8,706 nucleotides of DNA from Pseudomonadota bacterium (GCA_030632745.1 DAOVUE010000037.1:1-8706); one strand, 5' to 3'. Counted from the stretch's first letter, positions 1 to 7,474 are shown. Numbers and translations: made by a program. The notes: generated from the letters alone by a model not told the origin.

Positions 1-100
1 AAATATACACCTTCTTTGATCAATTTAAAACCTCAGTAGTGTTTAGGGATTTGGCATTTATTATGTTTAATAAACCAGCTCAGAGCAATCACTTGTAGTT

Positions 101-150
101 ATGACGCAAGTCAATGACATTATTACAGTAAAGATGGTACTATATTATTA
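101..150 (+). promoter_or_regulatory. Predicted FNR/DNR-type promoter for the DsrE-like gene
   Basis: Bases 101-114 read ATGAC-GCAA-GTCAA, a near-perfect inverted repeat. It resembles the TTGAC/T-N4-A/GTCAA sites bound by FNR, ANR and DNR regulators, with one mismatch in the first base. An extended -10 element follows: TG at 135-136, one spacer base, then TACTAT at 138-143. This predicts transcription starting near 150. The site would then be centred at about -42.5, almost the -41.5 spacing used by class II CRP/FNR activators, which need no good -35 box. The spacing is observed; the regulator and the oxygen or nitric-oxide response are inferred. Confidence 0.4.
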
Positions 151-185
151 AAGCATAAACATAAATAATTCTATTTTTTGTATCT

Positions 186-228
186 ACCCAAACCACCTGG
201 AAATACTGGATTTCCAGGTGGTTTGGGT
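186..228. repeat. Perfect 18-bp stem hairpin in the leader of the DsrE-like gene
   Basis: The arm ACCCAAACCACCTGGAAA (186-203) pairs without mismatch with TTTCCAGGTGGTTTGGGT (211-228) around a 7-base loop. No T-run follows on either strand, so it is not a standard Rho-independent terminator. If transcription starts near 150, the hairpin lies in the 5' untranslated leader, 53 bases before the start codon and clear of the ribosome binding site. It could stabilise the mRNA, bind a protein, or end transcription from upstream weakly. A short palindrome, GTACATGTAC (229-238), abuts it. The structure is certain; its function is unknown. Confidence 0.85.
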
Positions 229-281
229 GTACATGTACTATTTAAATAAGGGGGCATTAATCCAGTGATAGGAGTTTCAAA

Positions 282-716
282 ATGATGATAAAAAGATTAG
301 CATTAGCAAAGGTACTATTGACTGCCGTACTTATCATGAGTCCATTTTATATGAGCTCTGCGGGCGATCAGCATAAACTGGCTATCCATATCGACAGGAG
401 CGATGAACTCACGCAAAGACTAACCGTCAACAATGCATCCAAAGCTTTGGAAGTATTACAGGAAGATATTGTTATTGATGTTGTGATCTACGGACCGGGA
501 ATGGCTCTTGTTATCCAGGGTGGTAAATTCGAGAAACAAATTTCGAATCTCATGAAAAAAGGGGTGAAATTTCATCTTTGTGAGGTTACCGTTAAAAAGA
601 TGACGAAGAAGAACGGTAAGGCACCTAATCTCTTGCAAGGCGTGAATATTGTGCCTTCAGGTACGGTAAAGCTGATGCAGTTACAGGAAGACGGGTACGT
701 ATATCTAAGACCGTAA
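282..716 (+). CDS. Exported DsrE/DsrF-like family protein
   Basis: A 144-residue protein with a basic start (MMIKR), a hydrophobic stretch at about residues 6-24 and a likely signal-peptidase site after SSA at 25-27, so the mature protein should be periplasmic. The mature part has DsrE-fold features: a first strand KLAIHIDRSD (32-41), an asparagine-rich helix start (50-51), the strand IDVVIYGPGMAL (65-76), GVKFHLCEVTVKKM (94-107) with a single cysteine at 100, GVNIVPSG (120-127) and the family-like ending GYVYLRP. DsrE relatives carry or relay sulfur on this cysteine, but many exported members have no known function. The start at 282 is supported by AGGAG at 270-274, seven bases upstream. The gene stands alone, with its own promoter and terminator. 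I see none of the other dsr genes (dsrF, dsrH, dsrC), so a role in the Dsr pathway should not be assumed. Confidence 0.85.
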   Translation: MMIKRLALAKVLLTAVLIMSPFYMSSAGDQHKLAIHIDRSDELTQRLTVNNASKALEVLQEDIVIDVVIYGPGMALVIQGGKFEKQISNLMKKGVKFHLCEVTVKKMTKKNGKAPNLLQGVNIVPSGTVKLMQLQEDGYVYLRP

Positions 717-758
717 CGTAGAAATGCACCAGATCCATAGAATAATCTGCACAACTAT

Positions 759-778
759 CCCCGCTTCGGCGGGGTTTT
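759..778 (+). terminator. Rho-independent terminator of the DsrE-like gene
   Basis: CCCCGC (759-764) and GCGGGG (769-774) form a perfect 6-bp GC stem around the very stable TTCG tetraloop, followed by TTTT (775-778). It lies 42 bases after the stop codon and closes a single-gene transcript. The T-run is short but the stem is strong. On the other strand there is no comparable T-run, so it should mainly stop rightward transcription. Confidence 0.9.
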
Positions 779-993
779 GATGCTTACGGCTACCCTTAGG
801 AGCTTGTCCGAGAATAGAAATCCTACTGCGGAAAAGCTGATTTTGGCCAGATTTCACCATCATTTTCATTTATCCATATTCTGTGTTGCAGCAAGAGTTA
901 CATAGAACAACTACTACGTGCCCCAGGGGTATGCGCCTCTTGCTGCGCTTTGAAGATAAACAATATTACGGCGCAATATTTCGTAGTTAGTGC
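779..993. other. Gene-free spacer with inverted repeats, possible repeat-element remnant
   Basis: This spacer lies between the terminator and the 3' end of the DUF302 gene. No open frame with a plausible start is visible. It contains a perfect 10-bp inverted repeat, GCAGCAAGAG (888-897) and CTCTTGCTGC (937-946), with a smaller CCCC-A-GGGG symmetry (921-929) in its loop. Further on, two AATATT blocks (962-967 and 975-980) could form a weak hairpin just after the DUF302 stop on the minus strand. The stretch GCTTGTCCGAGAATAG (802-817) looks like the edge of a dispersed repeat or dead transposon, but this is an impression only. Its identity is undetermined. Confidence 0.35.
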
Positions 994-1566
994 TTAAAAA
1001 TCACCCTCAGCGCCACGTTTCATGATATCAAGTATAATACGTTTGACATTTACTGCTTCTTTTTTCAAATCTTCTGGTAATGGTTTTCCACCATAAATCA
1101 TTAAGTCCATATTTAAGCTGTAAAGCCATAATTTACCGGTTTTATCTTCAACCAACGTAATACGACAGGGTAAATACGCACTAAAGGCATCATTATAATC
1201 AAGCATTTTTGCTGCAGTCAGAGAATTACAAAAAAGAAAGATTTTAACAAAGCGATAAGGTTTACCTGATTTTGCTGAAATATCCTTAGATAAGGGTAAT
1301 TCACCCACGTTTGCAATATTATGCTCATTAGCAACAAACTTCATGGTTTCTTCTACTTCCTCGGCAGTCAAACCGTCCACAACAGGAAAGCGCCAGACAG
1401 TAGCAGTAGCTGCATCTTTCGATTCTAATATGTTAACTATTAGCTCTTTATAGGTTTGTCCCGCACCCGGATCGAATTCACTCAGTGTATTTTTTACATT
1501 AAAGTAAAGTGCACCTGCGGCGATAATGGTCACCAGGCCGACCAGGGCAAAAAGGTTTTTTAACAA
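994..1566 (-). CDS. DUF302 domain protein with N-terminal membrane anchor
   Basis: A 190-residue protein. Residues 5-22 form one hydrophobic segment after a short basic start (MLKN), which reads as a signal anchor or uncleaved signal peptide that would place the rest in the periplasm. The DUF302 domain covers roughly residues 55-160. Its hallmark block is visible: FCNSLTAAKML (112-122), then LPCRITLVEDKTGKLWLYSLN (132-152), with cysteines at 113 and 134 at the conserved positions. The biochemical function of DUF302 is not established; members often sit near redox, sulfur or cytochrome genes. The start is TTG at 1564-1566. The next in-frame methionine is residue 75, inside the domain, and AGGAG lies seven bases before the TTG. 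The gene is 111 bp downstream of yejF on the same strand and could be read with it, but it appears to have its own promoter. Confidence 0.8.
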   Translation of the reverse strand: MLKNLFALVGLVTIIAAGALYFNVKNTLSEFDPGAGQTYKELIVNILESKDAATATVWRFPVVDGLTAEEVEETMKFVANEHNIANVGELPLSKDISAKSGKPYRFVKIFLFCNSLTAAKMLDYNDAFSAYLPCRITLVEDKTGKLWLYSLNMDLMIYGGKPLPEDLKKEAVNVKRIILDIMKRGAEGDF

Positions 1567-1573
1567 GATGATT

Positions 1574-1578
1574 CTCCT
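1574..1578 (-). promoter_or_regulatory. Ribosome binding site fixing the TTG start of the DUF302 gene
   Basis: On the minus strand AGGAG is followed by seven bases (AATCATC) and then TTG. No ATG or GTG lies in frame nearby, and the hydrophobic N-terminal segment begins directly after this TTG. The site therefore decides a non-ATG start. Confidence 0.8.
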
Positions 1579-1640
1579 TTTAAAAATTTATTAATCTGTT
1601 AGCTGAGGGCTCATATTAATATTGTTATTATTATTTGTTG

Positions 1641-1681
1641 AATATAGCATAAATTATAACAACAACCTAGGTTGTTGTTAT
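1641..1681 (-). promoter_or_regulatory. Predicted DUF302 promoter with a 26-bp palindromic operator candidate
   Basis: On the minus strand TGC-TATATT (1649 down to 1641) forms an extended -10 box and would start transcription near 1634, about 70 bases before the TTG start. Immediately upstream, 1656-1681 is a perfect 26-bp palindrome whose half-site is ATAACAACAACCT. It covers the -35 region, where no good -35 hexamer is seen, which would suit a dimeric regulator. The palindrome also overlaps the yejF stop codon (1678-1680). As RNA it could fold into an 11-bp AU-rich stem with a CUAG loop, and so might be a weak terminator for the yej operon, although no T-run follows. The palindrome is certain; the promoter and operator roles are inferred. 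Confidence 0.4.
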
Positions 1682-3291
1682 TTAAACAATGAAGCCGTTA
1701 GTAGATTTTGTGTATATTTTTCCTTTGGTGAAGTAAAAATAGTTTCTGTTTCACCCGTTTCAATAATTTTTCCTTCTTTCATTACCATAACCCGATGTGC
1801 AACTGCTTCAATTACTTTCAAATCATGAGTAATAAATAAGTAGGATATTTTATAACGCAGCTGAAGCTCTCTTAACAATGCAAGCACTTGTTTTTGAACT
1901 GAAACATCAAGAGCACTGGTAGGTTCATCGAGCAGAATGAGTTTAGGTTCTAAGATAATGACTCGTGCGATAGCGATACGCTGTCTTTGTCCGCCGGAAA
2001 ATTCATGCGGATAACGCCACAGGATATCATCTTCCAGACCCACTTCCAAAAGCGTTTTTTGGATTTTTTCACGTCTTTGCTGTTTATTTAACTGTGGAAA
2101 ATGAATTTGTAAACCTTCACCCACAATTTGTTCTACCGTCATACGCGGTGATAATGATGAATAGGGATCCTGAAAAACCACCTGAAATTCTTTTCGTAAC
2201 GGCCGCAGCTGATTATAGCTCATTTGATCAATTTTCTGCTGCTCAAAAAAGATATCACCTCTGCAGCTCTCAAGTCGTAATAAACATCTTCCCAAAGTTG
2301 ACTTACCTGAACCTGATTCACCGACAATACCGAGCGTTTCACCCTCTTTTAGATAAAGTTGAATATTATCTACCGCATTCACTGTATGGATTTTACGTCG
2401 AAAGAAACCGCTTTTAATGAAAAATTGACAGTATAAATGTTGTGCGGATAATAACTCCTGAGCATGATTTAATGAGGTCGTTTCCTGTTGCGGAATCATT
2501 CGTTCCGGCTCACTATTCAACAGCTTGATCGTGTAGGGGTCCTGAGGCTCTCTGAACAGATGCTGAACCTCATTTTGTTCAACAATATTACCTTCCTGCA
2601 TGACACAGATATGATCGGCAAAACGTTTCACCAGATTTAAATCATGACTGATCATTAATATTGCCATAGAAAACTCTTTTTGAAGTTTTTCTAATAATAA
2701 TAATATCTGCAATTGAACCGTCACATCCAGTGCTGTAGTGGGCTCATCTGCAATCAGTAATTTTGGCTCACAGGCCAGAGCCATAGCGATCATCATGCGC
2801 TGACGCTGACCGCCTGACAATAAATGAGGAAAAGCATCAAAACGATAGTGTGGATCCGGGATTCCCGTTAATTCCATCAACTCAATGGCTTGTTTTTTTG
2901 CTGCGGCTTTACTCAAGCCCTTATGAATCAGCAGCGGTTCCATGATCTGATCACCCACTGTAAACGTCGGATTAAGAGATGTCATGGGCTCCTGAAAGAT
3001 CATGCTGATATGACTGCCGCGAATATGCTCCATCTGCGCTTCATCAATAGCTAAGATATCCTGTTCATTATAAATAATTGAACCGGAGCTATAATTGACT
3101 TTCTCTTCATCATGCAGTCGCAGTATTGACATGGCAGTCACTGATTTTCCTGAACCGGATTCACCCACTAAAGCCATGGTTTCACCTGCACTCACTGAAA
3201 AATTAATATCACGCACCACATTGACTGAACCCGCCAGTGTGTCAAAGTTAACACTGAGATCTTTGACATCGAGTATCGTTTTATTTTTCAT
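1678..3291 (-). CDS. yejF: Oligopeptide ABC importer, fused double ATPase YejF
   Basis: A 537-residue cytoplasmic ATPase that powers peptide import; E. coli YejF is 529 residues. It contains two complete nucleotide-binding domains. Domain 1 has Walker A GESGSGKS (43-50), Q-loop Gln100, signature LSGGQ (158-162), Walker B LLIADEP with Asp182 and Glu183, and H-loop His216. Domain 2 has Walker A GESGSGKS (324-331), Q-loop Gln374, signature FSGGQ (431-435), Walker B LILLDEP with Asp455 and Glu456, and His489. All catalytic residues are intact in both halves. The linker after domain 1 has the DPYT segment (251-254) typical of the oligopeptide-transporter C-terminal region. It is the last gene of the operon, 50 bp after yejE. 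Its ribosome binding site is weak (AAAAGAAATTT before ATG), so translation may be helped by coupling to yejE. The DppD/DppF-type ATPases are related but are separate proteins, which favours YejF. Confidence 0.95.
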   Translation of the reverse strand: MKNKTILDVKDLSVNFDTLAGSVNVVRDINFSVSAGETMALVGESGSGKSVTAMSILRLHDEEKVNYSSGSIIYNEQDILAIDEAQMEHIRGSHISMIFQEPMTSLNPTFTVGDQIMEPLLIHKGLSKAAAKKQAIELMELTGIPDPHYRFDAFPHLLSGGQRQRMMIAMALACEPKLLIADEPTTALDVTVQLQILLLLEKLQKEFSMAILMISHDLNLVKRFADHICVMQEGNIVEQNEVQHLFREPQDPYTIKLLNSEPERMIPQQETTSLNHAQELLSAQHLYCQFFIKSGFFRRKIHTVNAVDNIQLYLKEGETLGIVGESGSGKSTLGRCLLRLESCRGDIFFEQQKIDQMSYNQLRPLRKEFQVVFQDPYSSLSPRMTVEQIVGEGLQIHFPQLNKQQRREKIQKTLLEVGLEDDILWRYPHEFSGGQRQRIAIARVIILEPKLILLDEPTSALDVSVQKQVLALLRELQLRYKISYLFITHDLKVIEAVAHRVMVMKEGKIIETGETETIFTSPKEKYTQNLLTASLFK

Positions 3292-3311
3292 AAATTTCTT
3301 TTTTTGCTATT

Positions 3312-3347
3312 AACCAGGTCTTCCGTCAACCAGGTCTTCCGTCAACC
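3312..3347. repeat. 16-bp tandem duplication at the yejE stop codon
   Basis: The unit AACCAGGTCTTCCGTC occurs at 3312-3327 and again without change at 3328-3343, followed by the first four bases of a third copy (3344-3347). It starts at the yejE stop codon and fills most of the yejE-yejF gap. It does not change the annotated YejE end, because the stop codon is read before the duplicated part. It looks like a recent slippage duplication. Confidence 0.95.
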
Positions 3348-4391
3348 ACGTCGGGTATCCAGTGCTTCACGCAGTGCCTCACCTATAAAGATAAGCAGCA
3401 TCAGAGTACCGACTAAAACTGAAAATGTCGTCATAGAAAGCCACCAGGCATCAATATTATCTTTCCCCTGTGATAATAATTCCCCCAGGCTTGGAGTCGA
3501 TGGAGGTACACCCAGGCCCAGATAATCCAGGCTGGTTAAAGCCATAATAGCTCCACTGATACGAAAAGGAAGAAAAGTTAACACCGGCACCATACTATTG
3601 GGTAATAAGTGTTTAAACATAATACCTACATTAGAAACCCCCATAGCACGGGCGGAGAGAACGTAATCCAGGTTACGTCCGCGTAAAAACTCAGCTCTGA
3701 CATAGTCCGATAAGCCCATCCAGCCGAATAATGACAAAAGTATGATTAACAGTCCGATACTGGGTTTAAAAATGGAAGCAAATATAATGAGTAAATAGAG
3801 TTCCGGCATGGAATTCCATATTTCAATTAAACGCTGGGTAACCAGATCCACTTTACCGACAAAGTAACCCTGAAGACTACCGACAATAATACCAATGACC
3901 ACACCAATAGCCGTAAGAAGCAAAGCAAACAGTACAGAGAGACGAAAACCATATATTAATCGGGCCAGAACATCCCTGCCCCGATCATCCGTTCCCAGCA
4001 GATTCTGTGCTGAAGGTCGTGCCGGATTGGGCAGTTCAGCAAAATAATTGATAGAATCAAAACGATAGTGATTGAGTGGATAAACAGCCCAGTTATTATC
4101 CCTGGTTATTTTTTGCTTAATATAGGGATCGTTATAATCGGTTTTTGTTACAAAATCACCGCCAAAGGTGGTTTCAGGATAATCATTCCAGAGCGGAAAA
4201 TAATAGTTTTGTTCAAATTGAATCAACAGCGGCTTATCATTACTGATGACTTCAGCAAACAGACTGGTAAACAATAAAATGGAGAAGATCCACAGGGAAT
4301 AATAACCGCGACGATTACTCTTAAAACGTAGCCAGGCTCGCCTGGCCGGTGATAAATTTGCTAATTGTGTTTTATCTAACGTCATAGTCAT
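3342..4391 (-). CDS. yejE: Oligopeptide ABC importer permease YejE
   Basis: A 349-residue inner-membrane permease of the OppC/DppC class; E. coli YejE is 341 residues. It pairs with YejB to form the channel. The N-terminal segment (RFKSNRRGYYSLWIF, 22-36) leads into a first membrane helix at about 33-50, followed by a long periplasmic region to about 130. LGTDDRGRDVLARLIYG (132-148) is the hallmark of this permease class. Further helices lie at about 150-175, 198-225, 267-290 and 322-340. The EAA loop that docks with the ATPase is at about 233-265 (FLRGRNLDY, then SARAMGVSN). Start choice is between ATG at 4391 and an in-frame ATG two codons later; neither has a strong ribosome binding site. 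It follows yejB by 20 bp. The next in-frame stop after its TGA overlaps the yejF start codon. Confidence 0.93.
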   Translation of the reverse strand: MTMTLDKTQLANLSPARRAWLRFKSNRRGYYSLWIFSILLFTSLFAEVISNDKPLLIQFEQNYYFPLWNDYPETTFGGDFVTKTDYNDPYIKQKITRDNNWAVYPLNHYRFDSINYFAELPNPARPSAQNLLGTDDRGRDVLARLIYGFRLSVLFALLLTAIGVVIGIIVGSLQGYFVGKVDLVTQRLIEIWNSMPELYLLIIFASIFKPSIGLLIILLSLFGWMGLSDYVRAEFLRGRNLDYVLSARAMGVSNVGIMFKHLLPNSMVPVLTFLPFRISGAIMALTSLDYLGLGVPPSTPSLGELLSQGKDNIDAWWLSMTTFSVLVGTLMLLIFIGEALREALDTRRG

Positions 4392-4411
4392 TTATATTTA
4401 TTCTTTATCAA

Positions 4412-5458
4412 TTATTTTGCTTCAAATTTAACCCGGGGATCAATTAAGACATAAGAAAGATCAGTAATAAGCTTGGTTATCAGCCCCATTAAGGTAAATA
4501 AATATAAGGAACCCAGAACTACGGGATAATCGCGCCGCACAATAGATTCATAAGACAATAAGCCCAGCCCATCAAGAGAAAAAATGGTTTCAATAAGTAA
4601 ACTTCCGGCAAAAAATGCAGCCAGAAAGCTTGCCGGAAATCCGGTAATCAATGGTATTAAGGCATTACGAAACACATGTTTATACAACACCTGATTGCTG
4701 CTGAGTCCCTTGGCTTTAGCGGTAATGACATAGTTTTTACGAATTTCTTCTAAAAAGCTGTTTTTTGTCAGCATGGTCATCACCGCAAAACTGCCTATAA
4801 CAGAAGAAATAACAGGCAGTACCATATGCCATAAATAATCAGTCACTTTAGAAAACCAGCTCAGTTGTTCCCAATTATCTGATGTCAGGCCTTTCAAAGG
4901 AAACACATCATAAAAACTGCCGCCGCCGAATAACACCAGTAACAGAATACCCAGCACAAATCCTGGAATAGCAAAACCAATCAACACAATGGTACTGGAA
5001 ATGACATCAAAGCGGGAACCATCTCTTACTGCTTTAGCAATGCCTAATGGAATACAGGTCAGATAGGTAATAAAAAATGTCCACATTCCCAGACTGATGG
5101 ATACCGGAAGCTTATCCACAATAAGTTCAGCGACTGATTGATGGTGATGGTAACTTTCACCAAAATCAAAACGTAAATAATTTCCCATCATGGTAAAAAA
5201 TCGTTCTACCGGTGGCTTATCAAAGCCGTACAAGGCCTTAATTTCATCCAGACGCTGTTTATCAATACCTTCTGCCCCACGATACAAATCACTGGCGGTA
5301 CTACCCGCCTCGGTCATTTGATCCTGTCCTGTGAGCTGAGCAACCAGTTGTTCAACAGGACCTCCGGGTACAAACTGGGTAATCACAAAAGTAATTAACA
5401 TCACCCCGAAGAGTGTAGGGATCATCAATAATAGTCGTTTAAAAATATAATAAAACAT
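4412..5458 (-). CDS. yejB: Oligopeptide ABC importer permease YejB
   Basis: A 348-residue inner-membrane permease of the OppB/DppB class; E. coli YejB is 364 residues. The opening FYYIFKRLLLMIPTLFGV (2-19) forms the typical first helix of these permeases, followed by the FVPGGPVE segment (29-36). Predicted membrane helices lie at about 9-28, 121-144, 155-178, 212-232, 269-291 and 316-338. The EAA loop, which contacts the ATPase, is at about 233-266 (FLEEIRKNYVITAKAKGLS, then KHVFRNALIP). The protein ends with DPRVKFEAK, like the DPR-x-x endings of DppB relatives. A short ribosome binding site (AGGA, four bases before ATG) supports the start. It lies 35 bp after yejA and 20 bp before yejE, which fits one transcript. 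Confidence 0.94.
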   Translation of the reverse strand: MFYYIFKRLLLMIPTLFGVMLITFVITQFVPGGPVEQLVAQLTGQDQMTEAGSTASDLYRGAEGIDKQRLDEIKALYGFDKPPVERFFTMMGNYLRFDFGESYHHHQSVAELIVDKLPVSISLGMWTFFITYLTCIPLGIAKAVRDGSRFDVISSTIVLIGFAIPGFVLGILLLVLFGGGSFYDVFPLKGLTSDNWEQLSWFSKVTDYLWHMVLPVISSVIGSFAVMTMLTKNSFLEEIRKNYVITAKAKGLSSNQVLYKHVFRNALIPLITGFPASFLAAFFAGSLLIETIFSLDGLGLLSYESIVRRDYPVVLGSLYLFTLMGLITKLITDLSYVLIDPRVKFEAK

Positions 5459-5493
5459 AATGTCCTATACAAGCCCGGTATTTTTAAAGAAGC

Positions 5494-7404
5494 TCATTGT
5501 TGCCGATACTCCGGTTTAAACCACCAGGTTGAAAGCATCCATCCTTCGGCGGAAAAATAAACCGGTAATTGTTGCGGATATTCGAATTTATCCCAATAAG
5601 CAATTCGATGGGAAGCAATATACCAGTGCGGTACCAAATAAAATTCACTCAGCAGTACCCGGTCCATGGCACGGGTTATAGCCACTATTTGCTCTCTGTC
5701 AGTGGTTTGACTTAATAATTCTAATAAATGATCAAGCTCCGGATTTTTTATCCCGGGATAATTAGCTGAACCATCCACATCGGCAGTTCGGGAATGCCAG
5801 CGACTTTCAAGTTCATTACCCGGCACCTGACTTTGAGAAAAGCCGGACACTATCATATCAAAATCTTTAGTATCAACTCTACTTTTATATAACGCATAAT
5901 CGACGGTTCTATAATCCATCGTTATACCTAATTTTTGTAAATTTCTGGCATAGGATGCGGCAATCCTTTCAAAGGCTTTTTGAGAAAGAATCAGGTCAAA
6001 CTTAAAGACTTTTCCCTGCTGATTTCTTAAGGCACCGTCTTTGTATTCCCAGCCTGCCGACTTTAAAAGTTTAATAGCCTGCCTGAGATTATCGCGTAAT
6101 GAAGATGGCGGGTTAGTAGTAGGCGGCTGCCAGGCATCAGCAAAGACTATGGGATCCAGACTAGTCTTAAAAGGCTGCAGCAATTCACGCTCTGCTGTTG
6201 AAATAGCTCCTCCGGCTGCCAGTTCAGTATTGCTGAAATAACTGTTATTACGCTGATATTGATTATAAAACAACATACGATTGGCCCATTCAAAATCATA
6301 GGCCAGAACCAGAGCTTCCCGAACCCGTTTATCACTGAAGATTTCTTTTCGGGTATTAAAAATAAATCCCTGAATGCCTACACTATTTTTATGCGGTATA
6401 TTTTTTTTTATTATTTGTTGGTCATTAAAGACTCGTCCGGTGTAATCTCTCGCCCACATTTTAGAGTTATATTCATGACGAAAATCATACTCTTCTGCTT
6501 TTAAGGCCTCTAAAGCAATCGTACTGTCACGAAAGTATTTATACACTATCGTATCAAAATTAAACATCCCTTTGCGTACACCCAAATCCTTTGCCCAGTA
6601 ATCAACATCACGCTTAAACGTAAGCTGTTTACCCGTATCGTACTTTTCAAGAACATAGGGGCCGCTGCCGATGGGCATTAACATAGCGGTATCTTTAAAG
6701 TCCAGATCACCGACCCAGTGTTTTGGAAATACCGATAAATAACTACTGAGCAGCATGGGTAATTTGGTATTTTGTTCTTTAAAATCAAAACGAATGCTGT
6801 ATTTATCTACAATAACAGCCTGTTCAATATCAGCTAATACAATTTTATAGGCAGGATGCACATGTTTATTGTTCATCAGTGTATCAAATGAAAATTTAAC
6901 ATCATCCACTGTAACAGCCGAACCATCTGAAAATCGGGCTTTAGGATTAATATGGAAAGTGACGGACAAACCATCATCCGCTATTTTAATATCATCTGCC
7001 AGCAAGCCATAAAAAGTATAGGGCTCATCGAGACTTTGTTCCATTAGTGTTTCAAAGATAAGACCGTCAATACCATCTGCGGCAACACCCTTTAGCAGAT
7101 AAGGATTAAGGCGATCAAAAGTACGTGAACCATTCAGATCCAGGTGTCCGCCTTTAGGTGCATCCGCATTCACATATTCGAAATGAGAAAAACCTGCAGG
7201 ATATTTTGGCTCATAGCCATAAGCCATGGCATGTTCAGCAACAGCCGGTCTGCTCGTGAATATAAAAAAAAGGCTTACTACAGTGGGTAATGAAAAGAAT
7301 AATGAAAAGAGTACTAAAGATGGTACAGACATAAAAAAGACAGTACTGTATTTTTTGTTAGAGTGTTCTCTGTATTTAAGAGCGATATGAAATTTATTAG
7401 CCAT
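5494..7404 (-). CDS. yejA: Periplasmic oligopeptide-binding protein YejA
   Basis: A 636-residue extracellular solute-binding protein of family 5 that captures peptides for the YejBEF channel; E. coli YejA is about 604 residues. A hydrophobic stretch at about 21-50 ends in SRPAVA (51-56), with likely signal-peptidase cleavage after Ala56, and the mature protein begins EHAMAYGYEPKYP. Family blocks are visible: RFSDGSAVTVDDVKFSF (157-173), GSGPYVLEKYDTGKQLTF (247-264) and NFDTIVYKYFRDSTIALEAL (282-301). The signal region is longer than usual. An in-frame ATG at 7330-7332 (residue 25) would remove the first 24 residues and still leave a hydrophobic leader, but would lose the basic KK at 17-18. 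Neither start has a clear ribosome binding site, so the longer form is kept with caution. It is the first gene of the operon. Confidence 0.93.
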   Translation of the reverse strand: MANKFHIALKYREHSNKKYSTVFFMSVPSLVLFSLFFSLPTVVSLFFIFTSRPAVAEHAMAYGYEPKYPAGFSHFEYVNADAPKGGHLDLNGSRTFDRLNPYLLKGVAADGIDGLIFETLMEQSLDEPYTFYGLLADDIKIADDGLSVTFHINPKARFSDGSAVTVDDVKFSFDTLMNNKHVHPAYKIVLADIEQAVIVDKYSIRFDFKEQNTKLPMLLSSYLSVFPKHWVGDLDFKDTAMLMPIGSGPYVLEKYDTGKQLTFKRDVDYWAKDLGVRKGMFNFDTIVYKYFRDSTIALEALKAEEYDFRHEYNSKMWARDYTGRVFNDQQIIKKNIPHKNSVGIQGFIFNTRKEIFSDKRVREALVLAYDFEWANRMLFYNQYQRNNSYFSNTELAAGGAISTAERELLQPFKTSLDPIVFADAWQPPTTNPPSSLRDNLRQAIKLLKSAGWEYKDGALRNQQGKVFKFDLILSQKAFERIAASYARNLQKLGITMDYRTVDYALYKSRVDTKDFDMIVSGFSQSQVPGNELESRWHSRTADVDGSANYPGIKNPELDHLLELLSQTTDREQIVAITRAMDRVLLSEFYLVPHWYIASHRIAYWDKFEYPQQLPVYFSAEGWMLSTWWFKPEYRQQ

Positions 7405-7474
7405 TTTTTTAAGTAACTTTATTATTCACATTCAGATACACATTAGCCACAGCTGTTATATAGATCAGCTTCTA

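Noticed and set aside
3..98. Open frame of 31 codons running in from the left edge and ending in TAG at 96-98, a possible 3' end of an upstream gene.
   Set aside because: It is too short to judge, has no recognisable family sequence, and AT-rich spacers often give such frames. The left-hand context would be needed.
2094..2417. A 107-codon plus-strand frame inside yejF.
   Set aside because: It is antisense to the conserved second ATPase domain and has no signs of being a real protein. It is a shadow frame.
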